Shown here: positions 25,991-35,208 of the stretch, piece by piece
How the letters are laid out: the number at the start of each line of letters is the position of its first letter
How positions within the stretch are numbered: position 1 is the first letter of the stretch
DNA from: Algihabitans albus
Lineage (GTDB): Bacteria; Pseudomonadota; Alphaproteobacteria; Kiloniellales; DSM-21159
Direction: 5' to 3'
NCBI RefSeq assembly: GCF_003572205.1
Contig: NZ_QXNY01000003.1
Coordinates: forward strand, 558,001 to 622,000
DNA: 64,000 bases
Program-made: the position numbers and the translations under genes
The notes under the pieces: generated by a model
The model's database searches: none
What the model was told of the DNA's origin: nothing
The model's input: only the letters and a program-made list of their open reading frames with translations

Positions 25991-27619
25991 ATGACTGCCA
26001 GCACCTACGAAGAGCAGGATCAGCCACTCCAGCTTGATTTCGGTGCCATCTGGAGGATGGTCAAACGCCGCTTTTGGCTCTTTCTCGTTCCGGCGGTGCT
26101 GATCAGCGCACTCGCTCTGGTCGTGGCCAAGGCTCTGCCGCCCGTCTACATGTCGACGGGCACGATATTGGTCGAACAGCCGAACGTGCCGCGGGATCTG
26201 ATCGATTCCACCGTCACCAGTTTGGCTGCCGAGCGGATTGAGATCATCCGCCGGCGTTTTATCGCCACCGATAACCTGATCGCCCTGATCCGCCAGCACA
26301 ATCTCTACCCGCAGCGGCAAGCCGAGTTGCCGATGACCCAGGTGGCCGCAGCCATGCGAGGCGACATCACCGTCTCCTTGATCGAGCAGCGTCGCGGCCG
26401 CGAATCCTTCACCGTCGCCTTTACGGTTGCGTTTGCCTACGAAAATGGCGCGAAGGCAAAAGCCGTGACGGATGAATTGGTCTCCTGGTACCTCAGCGAA
26501 AACGCTCGAACGCGGCAGGAGCGCGCTCAGGAAACGGCGAATTTCCTGCTGCAGGAAACGGCCGCGGCAGAGCGCGACGTCACACGCCTGGAAGAAGAAA
26601 TCGCTGCGATCAAGAGCGAGTATGCCGGCGCTTTGCCGGAACAGCAGGACCGAAATCAAGCGGAACTCGAGCAGCTACGCCGGAACCTGCGCGACGTGAA
26701 TTTCCGCTTGGAGGCGCTGCGGGACGAACGGACGACATTGACCGCGCGGCTGGAAAGCCTGCCGCGATCGGGCGGCGGTACCGGTTCGAGCGAAGCTGCG
26801 ACAGTCGCGAGGATGCTCGAGCAACTCCGCAACGAGAGGGTCAGCCTCTCGACCACCTTTACGGAACAGCATCCCGACATCATTCAGATCGATCGGCAGA
26901 TCGCTCAGCTCGAAGAGCGGCTCGAAGAGCTTCCGCCAGCAACGGATCCGTCGGCTGCCGGTGCTTTCGTCGCGAACAATGCGAGCCGGGCCGAGGTCGA
27001 ACGCGTTCTGGCCGAGTTGGAGCGCGAGTTCGGTGCGGCCGAACGCAGCCGGGAAGCGATTCAAGCGGACATCGAGGCGGTTGAGGCCTCGCTCGACCAG
27101 ACGGCCATCATCTCCGAAGACTATCAGGCCCTGATACGCGAGTACCGGAACTCTGTGCAGGACTTCAATACGCTGCGGCGCAAGGTTTTGGAGGCGGAAA
27201 TGGGCGCCTCGCTGGAACTGAATCAAAAAGCCGAACGTTTTACGCTGATCGACGCGCCTCAAGTGCCTTCAGCGCCAGAGAGTCCCAATCGTCCGCTCGT
27301 CGCGCTCGGCGGTATCGTGGTGGCCTTCGGTCTCGGCCTTGCCAGCATGCTGGCCGTGGAGTTCGTCGACAGCAGGATCCGCAGTGCGCGTAAGTTGGAA
27401 CAGTTGACCGGCATCCCGCCATTGGTTCTGATCCCGGAGATCACGACGCGTCGTGACACTCTCCGGCGATGGTTCGTGCGCGGATTCCTCATCTGCGCTG
27501 TCACAGCGGCCTGCGCCGCCAGCCTGTGGTACGTGCACACGCGCGTCACCCCGCTCGACCTCATACTGCTGAAGATCGAACGGCAGGTGCAGTCGCAGGC
27601 TGGCGCGCTAGGTCTGTAA
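25991..27619 (+). CDS. Polysaccharide chain-length determinant (GNVR/Wzz family)
   Basis: 542 residues. Wzz N-terminal domain with a first membrane helix at about 35-57 (FWLFLVPAVLISALALVVA), long periplasmic coiled coil (about 180-400, Glu/Arg/Gln-rich heptads), the GNVR-type motif region near DFNTLRRKVLEAEMGASLE, and two C-terminal membrane helices (about 433-455 and 495-517). It controls polymer chain length at the inner membrane and does not carry its own kinase domain; the P-loop protein immediately downstream supplies it, a split arrangement usual for exosortase-type EPS loci. First gene of a plus-strand operon that continues with the kinase-like protein and the ATPase (15- and 25-base gaps). 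Confidence 0.9.
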   Translation: MTASTYEEQDQPLQLDFGAIWRMVKRRFWLFLVPAVLISALALVVAKALPPVYMSTGTILVEQPNVPRDLIDSTVTSLAAERIEIIRRRFIATDNLIALIRQHNLYPQRQAELPMTQVAAAMRGDITVSLIEQRRGRESFTVAFTVAFAYENGAKAKAVTDELVSWYLSENARTRQERAQETANFLLQETAAAERDVTRLEEEIAAIKSEYAGALPEQQDRNQAELEQLRRNLRDVNFRLEALRDERTTLTARLESLPRSGGGTGSSEAATVARMLEQLRNERVSLSTTFTEQHPDIIQIDRQIAQLEERLEELPPATDPSAAGAFVANNASRAEVERVLAELEREFGAAERSREAIQADIEAVEASLDQTAIISEDYQALIREYRNSVQDFNTLRRKVLEAEMGASLELNQKAERFTLIDAPQVPSAPESPNRPLVALGGIVVAFGLGLASMLAVEFVDSRIRSARKLEQLTGIPPLVLIPEITTRRDTLRRWFVRGFLICAVTAACAASLWYVHTRVTPLDLILLKIERQVQSQAGALGL

Positions 27620-27634
27620 GCCAGGACGGCAGAC

Positions 27635-28468
27635 ATGGAAAAGATACAAAAGGCGCTCGAGAAATCTCTCGGCTCAGGCCAGACCGATCCGTCCTCACCC
27701 GCAAAGCGTCCGGCGGGCCTGAACGGCACCGGCCGGCAACCTGCGACGGGAACTGGCTCGCTGGACATCGCCTACACCAGCACCCGCGTCACCCCGGTTC
27801 ACGACCAGAAACTGGAACGCCATCGCCTGATGGCCGGGATCGAGCGTCATGCCCTATCGGACACGTTCCGCATGTTGCGCACCCGCGTGCTCAATCGTAT
27901 GGAAGCGTCGGACTATCGCACCATCGGGATCGCCAGTTCGGTCGGGCAAGAAGGCAAGACCTTGGTGGCCAGCAATCTTGCGATCAGTCTCGCGAAGGTC
28001 CTCACCCGCACCGTACTGCTGGTCGACCTGGATCTTCGCTCTCCGAGCGTCCACACCTACTTCGGCGTGGATCCCGAGCCGGGACTGCTGGGTTTCCTGA
28101 ATAACGGCCTCGAGTTGTCGCAGTGCCTGGTGAACCCGGGCATCGAACGCCTGGTTCTCTTGCCGAACGGGCGTCCGGTGCACAATTCGTCGGAAGTGAT
28201 CACGATGCCGCGCATGCTGCAACTGTCGAAGGAGCTGCGCGACACCTATAAGGACCGCATCGTGATCTACGACCTGCCACCGGTTCTTCTCACCGACGAT
28301 GCGCTGGCGTTCATGAAGCACATCGACTGCTGCCTTCTGGTCGCGTCCGAGGGCCGCACCAAGGAAGATCAGGTCAAGAAGACCATTTCTCTGCTGCAGG
28401 GCTATCCTCTGATCGGAAGCGTCTTGAACCGGTCGTCGGAAACCATGCCGCGCTACTACGGCCGCTGA
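27635..28468 (+). CDS. CpsD/CapB-like P-loop protein of the EPS locus
   Basis: 277 residues. Modified Walker A SSVGQEGKTLVASNLA (about 109-124), Walker A' LLVDLDLRSPS and Walker B VIYDLPPVL, the three motifs of bacterial tyrosine (BY) kinases and MinD-like ATPases. The disordered N-terminal ~85 residues are Pro/Gly/Thr-rich. BY-kinases end in a tyrosine cluster that becomes phosphorylated; this protein ends R-Y-Y-G-R, so only two tyrosines remain. It corresponds to the PEP-CTERM-associated autokinase family (TIGR03018 type). It should work with the chain-length determinant just upstream. ATG follows AGGAC at good spacing. Confidence 0.88.
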   Translation: MEKIQKALEKSLGSGQTDPSSPAKRPAGLNGTGRQPATGTGSLDIAYTSTRVTPVHDQKLERHRLMAGIERHALSDTFRMLRTRVLNRMEASDYRTIGIASSVGQEGKTLVASNLAISLAKVLTRTVLLVDLDLRSPSVHTYFGVDPEPGLLGFLNNGLELSQCLVNPGIERLVLLPNGRPVHNSSEVITMPRMLQLSKELRDTYKDRIVIYDLPPVLLTDDALAFMKHIDCCLLVASEGRTKEDQVKKTISLLQGYPLIGSVLNRSSETMPRYYGR

Positions 28469-28493
28469 GGCATCTGGGGCAGGGAGTCCGTCA

Positions 28494-29465
28494 ATGTACG
28501 AATCGTTTTTCGGCTTGAACCGAAAACCTTTCTCTTTGCAGCCGGACTCCTCCTTCATGTACCTGGGGCGGCGGCACAAGCTGGCGCTGCATCTCCTTCA
28601 GTACGGATTGCTGGAGGAAACGGGCTTCACGGTGATCACCGGCGAGATCGGAGCCGGAAAGACCACTCTGATCCAGTACCTGATGAAGAACATCCTGGAG
28701 AACGTCGAGATCGGGGTGGTGCACCACACCCACGCCGCTTTCGGCACGATCATGCGCTCGATCGCCGGCGTCTTCGACGTCGAACATACCTCCGGTGACA
28801 ATCAGCTGATCTACGAGGCTTTCGTCGAAAAGCTCGAGACGCTGCATGCCGATGGCAAGCGCGCCATCCTGATCGTCGATGAAGCCCAGAACCTCTCAGC
28901 GGACACGCTGGAGGAATTGCGTATGCTGTCCAACGTCAATTCCGGCGAGAAATTTCTTCTGCAGGTCATTCTGGTGGGCCAACCGCAGCTGCTCGCCACC
29001 CTGAAGAAGCCTGAACTCGTGCAGCTCGTCCAGCGCGTCGGAATCAGCTATCACCTGGAGACCTTCGAGCTACCTGAAACCCTGGCCTACATCCGCCACC
29101 GCGTCGACGTCGCCGGCGGCAAGGGTGACTTGTTCGACGATTTGGCCTGCGCGGCCGTGCACTATTTCGCAAACGGCACGCCGCGGCTGATCAACCAGCT
29201 CTGCGACCTGTCCCTGGTCTATGCCTATGGCGACGACGGCAAGTCGGTGACCTTCGAGACCGTCTGCGAAGTGGCCGAGAACCGGATTGGAAGCGGCTTG
29301 AGCGCATTCCAATCGGTTTCGGACGGTCAAACCACAGCCGCCTTCAAGCAGGATCTGTTGACCAAGCTTTACGGCAAAACCGGCGAGGACAGCGCGCAGG
29401 AAGAGGGCGTCGGCGACGCGAACGGGAATGTCCGGCTCAGGGCCGTAGCGCCCGGCGACGCATGA
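28494..29465 (+). CDS. ExeA-like AAA ATPase of the exosortase/EPS system
   Basis: 323 residues. It begins MYESFFGLNRKPFSLQPD, the classical opening of the ExeA/TIGR03015 ATPases, with Walker A GEIGAGKTTLIQYL (about 50-63), Walker B AILIVDEAQNLS (about 123-134), sensor-type VGQPQL and the C-terminal ANGTPRLINQLCDLSLVYAY. Family members belong to exosortase EPS loci and are thought to energise export or regulate assembly; the mechanism is not established. GGGAG lies before the ATG at 7 bases. Third gene of the plus-strand operon. Confidence 0.92.
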   Translation: MYESFFGLNRKPFSLQPDSSFMYLGRRHKLALHLLQYGLLEETGFTVITGEIGAGKTTLIQYLMKNILENVEIGVVHHTHAAFGTIMRSIAGVFDVEHTSGDNQLIYEAFVEKLETLHADGKRAILIVDEAQNLSADTLEELRMLSNVNSGEKFLLQVILVGQPQLLATLKKPELVQLVQRVGISYHLETFELPETLAYIRHRVDVAGGKGDLFDDLACAAVHYFANGTPRLINQLCDLSLVYAYGDDGKSVTFETVCEVAENRIGSGLSAFQSVSDGQTTAAFKQDLLTKLYGKTGEDSAQEEGVGDANGNVRLRAVAPGDA

Positions 29466-29577
29466 CCGATCCAATCTTCGCGGGATAGCTCGATCCCTTC
29501 GAAAACCGCTTTGCAGAGTCACGACAGCTAGAAGCGCAGGAACCACCCGATCCTAAGAGCTATTGTTCGATGTTTTG

Positions 29578-29585
29578 TTAACCAT
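29578..29585 (+). promoter_or_regulatory. CtrA-type half site upstream of the exosortase gene
   Basis: TTAACCAT, the extended CtrA half site, sits in the 240-base space between the ATPase stop and the exosortase start, in a local AT-rich block (29560-29610). A second TTAACCAT occurs at 29757-29764 inside the first codons of the exosortase gene. The spacing suggests that the exosortase can be transcribed separately from the upstream operon. Binding is inferred only. Confidence 0.35.
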
Positions 29586-29704
29586 AGCATTTATTAGATT
29601 TTGTTCACATTGTTGCGAAGCGGCTGACAATGAAGTGACAATCCTGTAGCCTCATCGGAATTTCCAAGGTGCGGCACAACTGGCGAAAGGCTGGTCAGCA
29701 TCAA

Positions 29705-31297
29705 ATGACCGATCATGTTTCAAGTCCAGGTCGATCAATTGACCTTCGGACATCGATTAACCATAAATTCTTGGTTGCTGCATGTCTGTTCGCCATTGCG
29801 CTGGCATTCGTCTTTCTCGACGGCCTAATTCATGCGGTCGTATCTTGGGAACGCGAAGAATTCAGCTACGGCTATATCGTGCCACCGCTGACAGTGCTGC
29901 TGGTATGGCATGCCCTGCGGGAAATGCGCCCTCAAGAGTCGCGGGGAACCTGGTGGGGGGTTGCCCTGATTTTCCTGGCGGCCGCCATCGCGATTCCGGC
30001 CAAGGTCGGCGGCATGCCGACCTTTACCTTCTACGGCTTTATCGTCGCGCTCTACGGTTTGGCGCTGACGCTTTACGGCTGGCATGGCACGCGGCGCCTG
30101 CTGTTCCCGATCGCCTACCTCATTTTCGCTCTGCCTTTGCCGTCGACGCTCTACGTCAACGTGTCGACGACGATGCAGTTGATCTCGTCCGTTCTCGGAA
30201 CCGAAGCGCTGCGGACGCTCGGGTATTCGGTCTTTCTGAACGGGAACATCATCGATCTTGGACTGTTCCAGCTGCAAGTCGCCGAAGCGTGCAACGGGCT
30301 GCGTTACCTCTTCCCGCTCGGGAGCTTTGCCTACCTGATCGGCTACCTCTATCGCGGACCGGCTTGGCACCGCGTCGTCTTGTTCATCGCCGTCGCCCCC
30401 ATCACCATCGTCATCAACAGTGCGCGCATCTCCCTGACCGGGATCCTGGTCAACTACAAGGGCATCTCCGCCGCCGAAGGCTTCATGCATGCCTTTGAAG
30501 GCTGGGTCATCTTCGTTGTCGGCCTCCTCTTCCTCTTCGCGTTCCTGCAGGTCCTGATCTGGATCACCGGAAGCCGCGAGGCCTTCGTGCTGCGCCTGGA
30601 CATCGATAAGATCATGCCCAAGGCAGGCCGTGTTCCGACACCGGTTCGTGCGAGCAGCCAAGGCTTGATGGCATCGACGGTCGGCCTGCTGATCGCCGCG
30701 ATCACTTTGGCTAGCCTGCCGGAAGGCGCGAACGCGGTTCCGGACCGCAAGCCGCTCGCCGCCTTCCCACTGCAGATGGGATCCTGGGCCGGCCGCGAGC
30801 AGTCGCTCGACCAGATCTATCTCGATATCCTGCAAGTCGACGACTATATTGTCGCCGATTACACCAGCCCGGATCATCGCGCGCCGGTGAACCTTTATGT
30901 GGCCTGGTACGACGCTCAGGACCGGCGTGCCTCGATCCACTCTCCGGCAGCCTGTATCCCGGCCGGCGGTTGGGAGATCACGCACTTCGATACGCGCACG
31001 ATTTCTTCGCTGGACGGTCAGGCTCCGCTGAATGTGAACCGCACGATCATCGTTAACGGCGTGCAACGGCAGCTCGTGTACTACTGGTTCGAGCTTCGCC
31101 ATCGCCAGATGACCAGCGAGTTCACGATCAAGCTCGCCAACGTGTGGGACGCGATCACGCTTGGCCGCACTGACGGCGCGCTGGTCCGCCTGGTCACCCC
31201 GATCGCGGCGAACGAGGACGACGCTGAAGCCGATGCGCGCTTGACTGCTTTCCTGAACCAGTCCCTGCCTGCGATGGACGGCTACATCCCCGACTAG
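29705..31297 (+). CDS. xrtD: Exosortase-EpsI fusion, likely XrtD (VPLPA-CTERM-specific)
   Basis: About 530 residues. The membrane-embedded exosortase half (residues about 20-310) carries the three catalytic-type motifs: Cys in AEACNGLRYLFPLG, Arg in NSARISLTGILVNY and His in HAFEGWVIFVVG. The C-terminal half is an EpsI domain (FPLQMGSWAGREQ ... ASIHSPAACIPAGGWEI), released or tethered in the periplasm. Exosortases cleave PEP-CTERM-type signals and attach the protein to the envelope; fused EpsI and the nearby VPLPA substrate point to the XrtD type. The ATG at 29705 is chosen over the GTG at 29669, as neither has a strong ribosome-binding site. Its TAG stop is the beginning of a hairpin repeat. 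Confidence 0.9.
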   Translation: MTDHVSSPGRSIDLRTSINHKFLVAACLFAIALAFVFLDGLIHAVVSWEREEFSYGYIVPPLTVLLVWHALREMRPQESRGTWWGVALIFLAAAIAIPAKVGGMPTFTFYGFIVALYGLALTLYGWHGTRRLLFPIAYLIFALPLPSTLYVNVSTTMQLISSVLGTEALRTLGYSVFLNGNIIDLGLFQLQVAEACNGLRYLFPLGSFAYLIGYLYRGPAWHRVVLFIAVAPITIVINSARISLTGILVNYKGISAAEGFMHAFEGWVIFVVGLLFLFAFLQVLIWITGSREAFVLRLDIDKIMPKAGRVPTPVRASSQGLMASTVGLLIAAITLASLPEGANAVPDRKPLAAFPLQMGSWAGREQSLDQIYLDILQVDDYIVADYTSPDHRAPVNLYVAWYDAQDRRASIHSPAACIPAGGWEITHFDTRTISSLDGQAPLNVNRTIIVNGVQRQLVYYWFELRHRQMTSEFTIKLANVWDAITLGRTDGALVRLVTPIAANEDDAEADARLTAFLNQSLPAMDGYIPD

Positions 31298-31357
31298 AGC
31301 GCGATCTTCCTAAGGTGAACGCGGTTTCGCTTCCGCCTAGGACGTGAATCGCTTTCT
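31295..31357 (+). repeat. TAGAG hairpin repeat, degenerate copy (exosortase stop codon)
   Basis: Begins with the TAG stop of the exosortase gene. Its 3' arm reads TTCGCTTCCGCC-x-x-GGACGTGAATCGC, nearly identical to the 3' arm of the perfect copy at 37959-38018, while the 5' arm has decayed. It may act as a transcript-end structure. Confidence 0.6.
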
Positions 31358-31729
31358 GAACGCGCGAGAGAGCGAAACGAGGCCACCCGAACGGCTCCAG
31401 GCCGTCGGTTTGATGGAGGAGCGGTAATCTGCGGGCAGCGGGCTGACTGGCAGGCGCTGCGCCGGCCATGCAGCCGACGCCTGGTGCCTTGGAGCCAACC
31501 TCTGGATGAACGCACGAATCACCGGTCTTCTCGAAGGTTCCTGCGGTTTGCGGTTGGCTTGACTTTATATGGCAATAGCTGGAATCGCCGCGATTCAGTC
31601 GATCGGACGCCTGCGGTCGCCGCAGATCAACGTTTACCGAAAAGTCAGGCGCGACGTGGCATAGTCTCTGTGTTATGCACTGCAACATAAATCGAATGCC
31701 TGACATCATCATCGCCGGACAAGCTGACC
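31358..31729. other. Intergenic upstream of the initiating transferase
   Basis: No coding frame is convincing. TTGACT at about 31559 is the best -35-like hexamer but has no good -10 at proper distance. The last 120 bases are more AT-rich and should contain the promoter of the WcaJ-like gene. Confidence 0.4.
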
Positions 31730-33172
31730 ATGGCTGAGGCGAGGCTTCATACAGCGCCCAAGCGGCAGCGTGTCATATCTCCGCGTGTCGGCAGACGGCT
31801 TCTGGCCGTGGCAACGCACGTGACCGATATTCTGTCCGTCGTCTTTGGCGCTTATCTCGCGCACCTTTTGAGGTTTGGCACCGGTCCGATCCGCGACGAC
31901 GAGATTGCGGCTCTGTTCCTCGCGATCCTCGTTCTGCTGTTCGTGTTCCCGGCGCTTCGTGCCACCGGGCTCGCCGCTCTGGAGCACCCCTGGCGCGGAC
32001 TGAAGCGCGTTACGATCGCCTTCTCGCTGATGATCGCGGTTCTGATGGTGATCGGCTTTGGCTTGCGCGCAATCGAAGAGTACTCGCGGCTTTGGGTCGT
32101 CTATTGGATTCTCTCCAGCTACGTCAGTCTGATGTCGACGCGCGTCTGGTGGGCCGGATTGCTGAAGCATGGCGTCGAGGTCGGCTTCATGCGGGAGCAT
32201 GTCGCACTGGTCTATGCGAAGGGAGCAAAACACGTCGACGACATCAGGCATCAGCTCCAACGCAGTCTCTACGTCATAGAGGCGACGGTTCCTATCGACG
32301 GCGGCGCACGTCCGAACGACGGTCTCTGCGATGAAAGCGAGGGACGGGTCTACCGGAACGCTTCGGAATTCGTGCAGAGCATCGGCGAGTTGGAGCTAGA
32401 CCGCGCGATCCTCATTCCCTCGGCGAGCGATAAACGCGAGTTGCAGGATGTTTCCAGACCGCTGCGCATGGTCTCGCTCGATGTCGACGTCGTGCCGGGC
32501 GGGTACGATCCGGCCTTGCTCGGGCGCAGCTCTCGGCTGGTCGGTGACATCCCGGTGGTCAGCCTGATGACACGCCCGCTGTCCGACTTGAGCGTCCTGG
32601 TAAAACGGCTCGAGGATCTTATCCTCGGCACTCTGTTTTTCGTCCTGCTGACGCCGGTAATGGCCACGATCGCCCTACTGATAAAGTTGGACAGCCCCGG
32701 ACCGGTCCTGTTCCGGCAAGCGCGCGCAGGCTTCAACAACCGCCCCTTCACGGTCATCAAGTTCCGTTCCATGCGCCTGCATGACGATGCGCAGGTTCGG
32801 CAGGCTGCGCGTGACGACGATCGGATTACGCGTATCGGACGGTTTTTGAGACGTACCAGTCTCGACGAGCTTCCCCAACTCTTGAATGTGATCGCCGGCG
32901 ATATGTCGCTGGTCGGACCGAGACCGCACGCGCTGGCGCATGATCGCGAGTACAGCCATGCGATCGATTCCTACATTGCACGCCATCGCATGAAACCGGG
33001 CCTTACAGGCTGGGCCCAGGTCAATGGCTGGCGCGGTGAAACGGAGACGCTCGATAAGATGCGTAATCGTATCGAGCACGATCTCTACTACGTGGACGAA
33101 TGGTCGTTGTACTTCGACCTCAAAATCATTCTCATGACCCCACGCGTGCTGAAACACGAGAACGCTTATTGA
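31730..33172 (+). CDS. Undecaprenyl-phosphate sugar phosphotransferase (WcaJ-like)
   Basis: 480 residues. Four N-terminal membrane helices (about 20-150), a Rossmann-like CoA-binding-type middle region, another membrane helix (about 295-315) and the bacterial sugar transferase domain with KFRSM, RRTSLDELPQLLNVIAGDMS, LVGPRP and KPGLTGWAQVNGWRG. This is the architecture of polyisoprenyl-phosphate hexose-1-phosphate transferases (glucose in WcaJ and relatives), which start the lipid-linked repeat unit. It is the only initiating transferase seen in the window, so it probably founds the polymer made here. The ATG has no strong ribosome-binding site. Confidence 0.92.
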   Translation: MAEARLHTAPKRQRVISPRVGRRLLAVATHVTDILSVVFGAYLAHLLRFGTGPIRDDEIAALFLAILVLLFVFPALRATGLAALEHPWRGLKRVTIAFSLMIAVLMVIGFGLRAIEEYSRLWVVYWILSSYVSLMSTRVWWAGLLKHGVEVGFMREHVALVYAKGAKHVDDIRHQLQRSLYVIEATVPIDGGARPNDGLCDESEGRVYRNASEFVQSIGELELDRAILIPSASDKRELQDVSRPLRMVSLDVDVVPGGYDPALLGRSSRLVGDIPVVSLMTRPLSDLSVLVKRLEDLILGTLFFVLLTPVMATIALLIKLDSPGPVLFRQARAGFNNRPFTVIKFRSMRLHDDAQVRQAARDDDRITRIGRFLRRTSLDELPQLLNVIAGDMSLVGPRPHALAHDREYSHAIDSYIARHRMKPGLTGWAQVNGWRGETETLDKMRNRIEHDLYYVDEWSLYFDLKIILMTPRVLKHENAY

Positions 33173-33281
33173 GTGTCGCAAACCGGCCCGTAAGGCTGCC
33201 GGCCTTCGAGAACCCTCTGTCCGAAACGAAGCGGCGCGCTCAGGAGTAAAATCCGCGGTCGGTCGAGCTTAGGAGACCAGA

Positions 33282-34337
33282 ATGACGATCTTGGTGACGG
33301 GGGGAGCGGGCTTCATCGGCTCGAACTTCATTCTCGACTGGCTGGCCCAGTCCGACGAAGGCGTGATCGACCTCGATCTGCTGACGTACGCCGGAAATCT
33401 GGACAATCTGGCAGCCGTGCGAAACGACGACCGACACGTCTTCGTTCAAGGCGATATTGGCGATAAGGACCTTGTCGCTCGCCTGTTTGCGGAATACAGC
33501 CCGCGCGCCGTCGTGAATTTCGCGGCCGAGAGTCACGTCGACCGTTCGATTCACGGGCCGGAAGACTTCATGCGCACCAACCTCTTCGGCACCTTCACGC
33601 TGTTGGAAGCGGCGCGAAATTTCGCAGCGACAGGCGCGCCTGAAGCAGGGAACTTCCGGTTTCTGCACGTTTCGACGGATGAGGTCTATGGTTCGCTGGC
33701 GCCGGAAGACGCCCCCTTCAGCGAAACGAATCGCTACGAGCCGAATAGCCCCTACTCCGCCTCGAAAGCCGGCTCGGACCATCTCGTACGCGCCTACTTT
33801 CACACCTACGGCTTGCCGGTCCTGACGACCAACTGCTCGAACAACTATGGCCCCTTTCAGTTTCCGGAAAAGCTTGTACCGCTTGTCATTCACAACGCCC
33901 TGAGCGGCAAACCCCTACCGATCTACGGCGACGGAAAGCAGGTCCGCGACTGGTTGTACGTGACCGATCACTGCACCGCCATTCGCCGCGTCTTGGACCG
34001 AGGCGCGTTGGGCGAGGTCTACAACATCGGCGGTTGGAACGAGCGTCCGAACATCGAGGTCGTGCAAACGATCTGCGAGGTTCTCGACGAACTGCAGCCC
34101 CGAAGCGGCGGGCAGAGCTATGCCGATCTAATCACCTTTGTGAAGGACCGCCCGGGTCACGATCGGCGCTATGCAATCGACGCATCGAAGATCGAGCGGG
34201 AGTTGGGCTGGCGGCCTCTCGAGACCTTCGAGACCGGCATCCGCAAGACCATCCAGTGGTATCTGGAAAACCAAACCTGGGTTGCGAAGATCGTCGATGG
34301 CTCATACCGAACTTGGGTCGAAAAACAGTACGCCTAG
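33282..34337 (+). CDS. rfbB: dTDP-glucose 4,6-dehydratase
   Basis: 351 residues, extended SDR. NAD-binding [13 protein letters not shown] at the start, [13 protein letters not shown], catalytic [11 protein letters not shown] with Thr-Asp-Glu and the YSASKAGSD Tyr-x3-Lys, then [15 protein letters not shown]. First dTDP-rhamnose-specific step after RfbA: dTDP-glucose to dTDP-4-keto-6-deoxyglucose. Ribosome-binding site AGGAG at 6 bases. It is separated from rfbD by the minus-strand CtrA-like regulator, an unusual interruption; rfbD, rfbA and rfbC follow as a tight group. Confidence 0.96.
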   Translation: MTILVTGGAGFIGSNFILDWLAQSDEGVIDLDLLTYAGNLDNLAAVRNDDRHVFVQGDIGDKDLVARLFAEYSPRAVVNFAAESHVDRSIHGPEDFMRTNLFGTFTLLEAARNFAATGAPEAGNFRFLHVSTDEVYGSLAPEDAPFSETNRYEPNSPYSASKAGSDHLVRAYFHTYGLPVLTTNCSNNYGPFQFPEKLVPLVIHNALSGKPLPIYGDGKQVRDWLYVTDHCTAIRRVLDRGALGEVYNIGGWNERPNIEVVQTICEVLDELQPRSGGQSYADLITFVKDRPGHDRRYAIDASKIERELGWRPLETFETGIRKTIQWYLENQTWVAKIVDGSYRTWVEKQYA

Positions 34338-34455
34338 GCCGAGCCGAAGAAGATCCCAACCTTCCGTGCGCACGCCCCGATCCCAACCGTCACATGCATC
34401 CGATCGAAAAACGCAAACCGAAACTCTATCCGATACGGCTTGGCGAAAAGGCCGG

Positions 34456-35172
34456 CTAACCGGCTCTCGACTGCCCGCTCAGACCGCCGTCGACCTCGTC
34501 AGCCGATCCCAGGCGGTAGCCGCGCCCCCAGACAGTCTCAATAAAGGTCTCTCCCCCTGAAGAGCGCTGAAGCTTCTTGCGAAGATGGGAGACATAAACC
34601 TTCACGATCTGCGGCGAGACGTCCTCACCGGGCTCGTAGATGGAATTGAGTATCTCCTCATCGGAGACGATGCTTCCCATTCTCGCGGCAAGCAAGGTGA
34701 GAACAGCATACTCGCGCCCGGTCAGTTCAACCGGCTGCCCGTAGACCATTACAGACTTCGCATCGAAGTTGATATAGAGCCCTTTGAATTCTATGGTCGG
34801 ACGTGACAAGCCACGTGCCCTGCGAATCACGGCACTCAGACGCGCCAACAGTTCTCGTCTGTTGAAAGGCTTCGTGACAAAGTCATCAGCACCCTGCGCC
34901 AGCAGCGAAATGCGGGTTTCGACATCGCCAGTTCCCGAGAGAACCAGCAGAGGTGTCAAATTACCGGACAATCGCAAACGCTCGAGAACTGCCTCGCCAT
35001 TTATGTCCGGCAAATTAAGGTCAAGCAAAATAGCGTCAAAATCGGATCGACTCGCGTAATGTAGTGCATCAGCACCTGTTTCAGCTGTTACACAGTCAAA
35101 ACCCGCGTTCATTACGACCGTTTTGATTAATTTTAACTCATCCACATTATCTTCGACAATTAAAACACGCAA
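34456..35172 (-). CDS. CtrA-like OmpR-family response regulator
   Basis: About 238 residues. Receiver domain: acidic pocket E-D-N, phospho-acceptor Asp in LLDLNLPDINGEAVLERLR (about 51), LVLSGTGD and KPF Lys. C-terminal winged helix with VELTGREYAVLTLLAARMG and the end FIETVWGRGYRLG, which closely follows CtrA. The frame opens at GTG 35190, but TTG at 35172 has GGAGG at 5-base distance and would give M-R-V-L-I-V-E-D, matching the CtrA N-terminus, so TTG is chosen. A TTAACCAT half site lies 37 bases upstream. It is more likely a CtrA-family paralogue than CtrA itself, because the recognition-helix region (ILNSIYEPGEDVSPQIVKVY) differs. No partner kinase is in the window. Confidence 0.87.
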   Translation of the reverse strand: MRVLIVEDNVDELKLIKTVVMNAGFDCVTAETGADALHYASRSDFDAILLDLNLPDINGEAVLERLRLSGNLTPLLVLSGTGDVETRISLLAQGADDFVTKPFNRRELLARLSAVIRRARGLSRPTIEFKGLYINFDAKSVMVYGQPVELTGREYAVLTLLAARMGSIVSDEEILNSIYEPGEDVSPQIVKVYVSHLRKKLQRSSGGETFIETVWGRGYRLGSADEVDGGLSGQSRAG

Positions 35173-35208
35173 CGTTTCCTCCACCACCACTTATACCTAT
35201 TATGATGT

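Noticed and set aside
31660-31720. Sigma54-like sequence TGGCA...TGC before the WcaJ-like gene
   Set aside because: The GG-to-GC spacing is not the required 10 bases.
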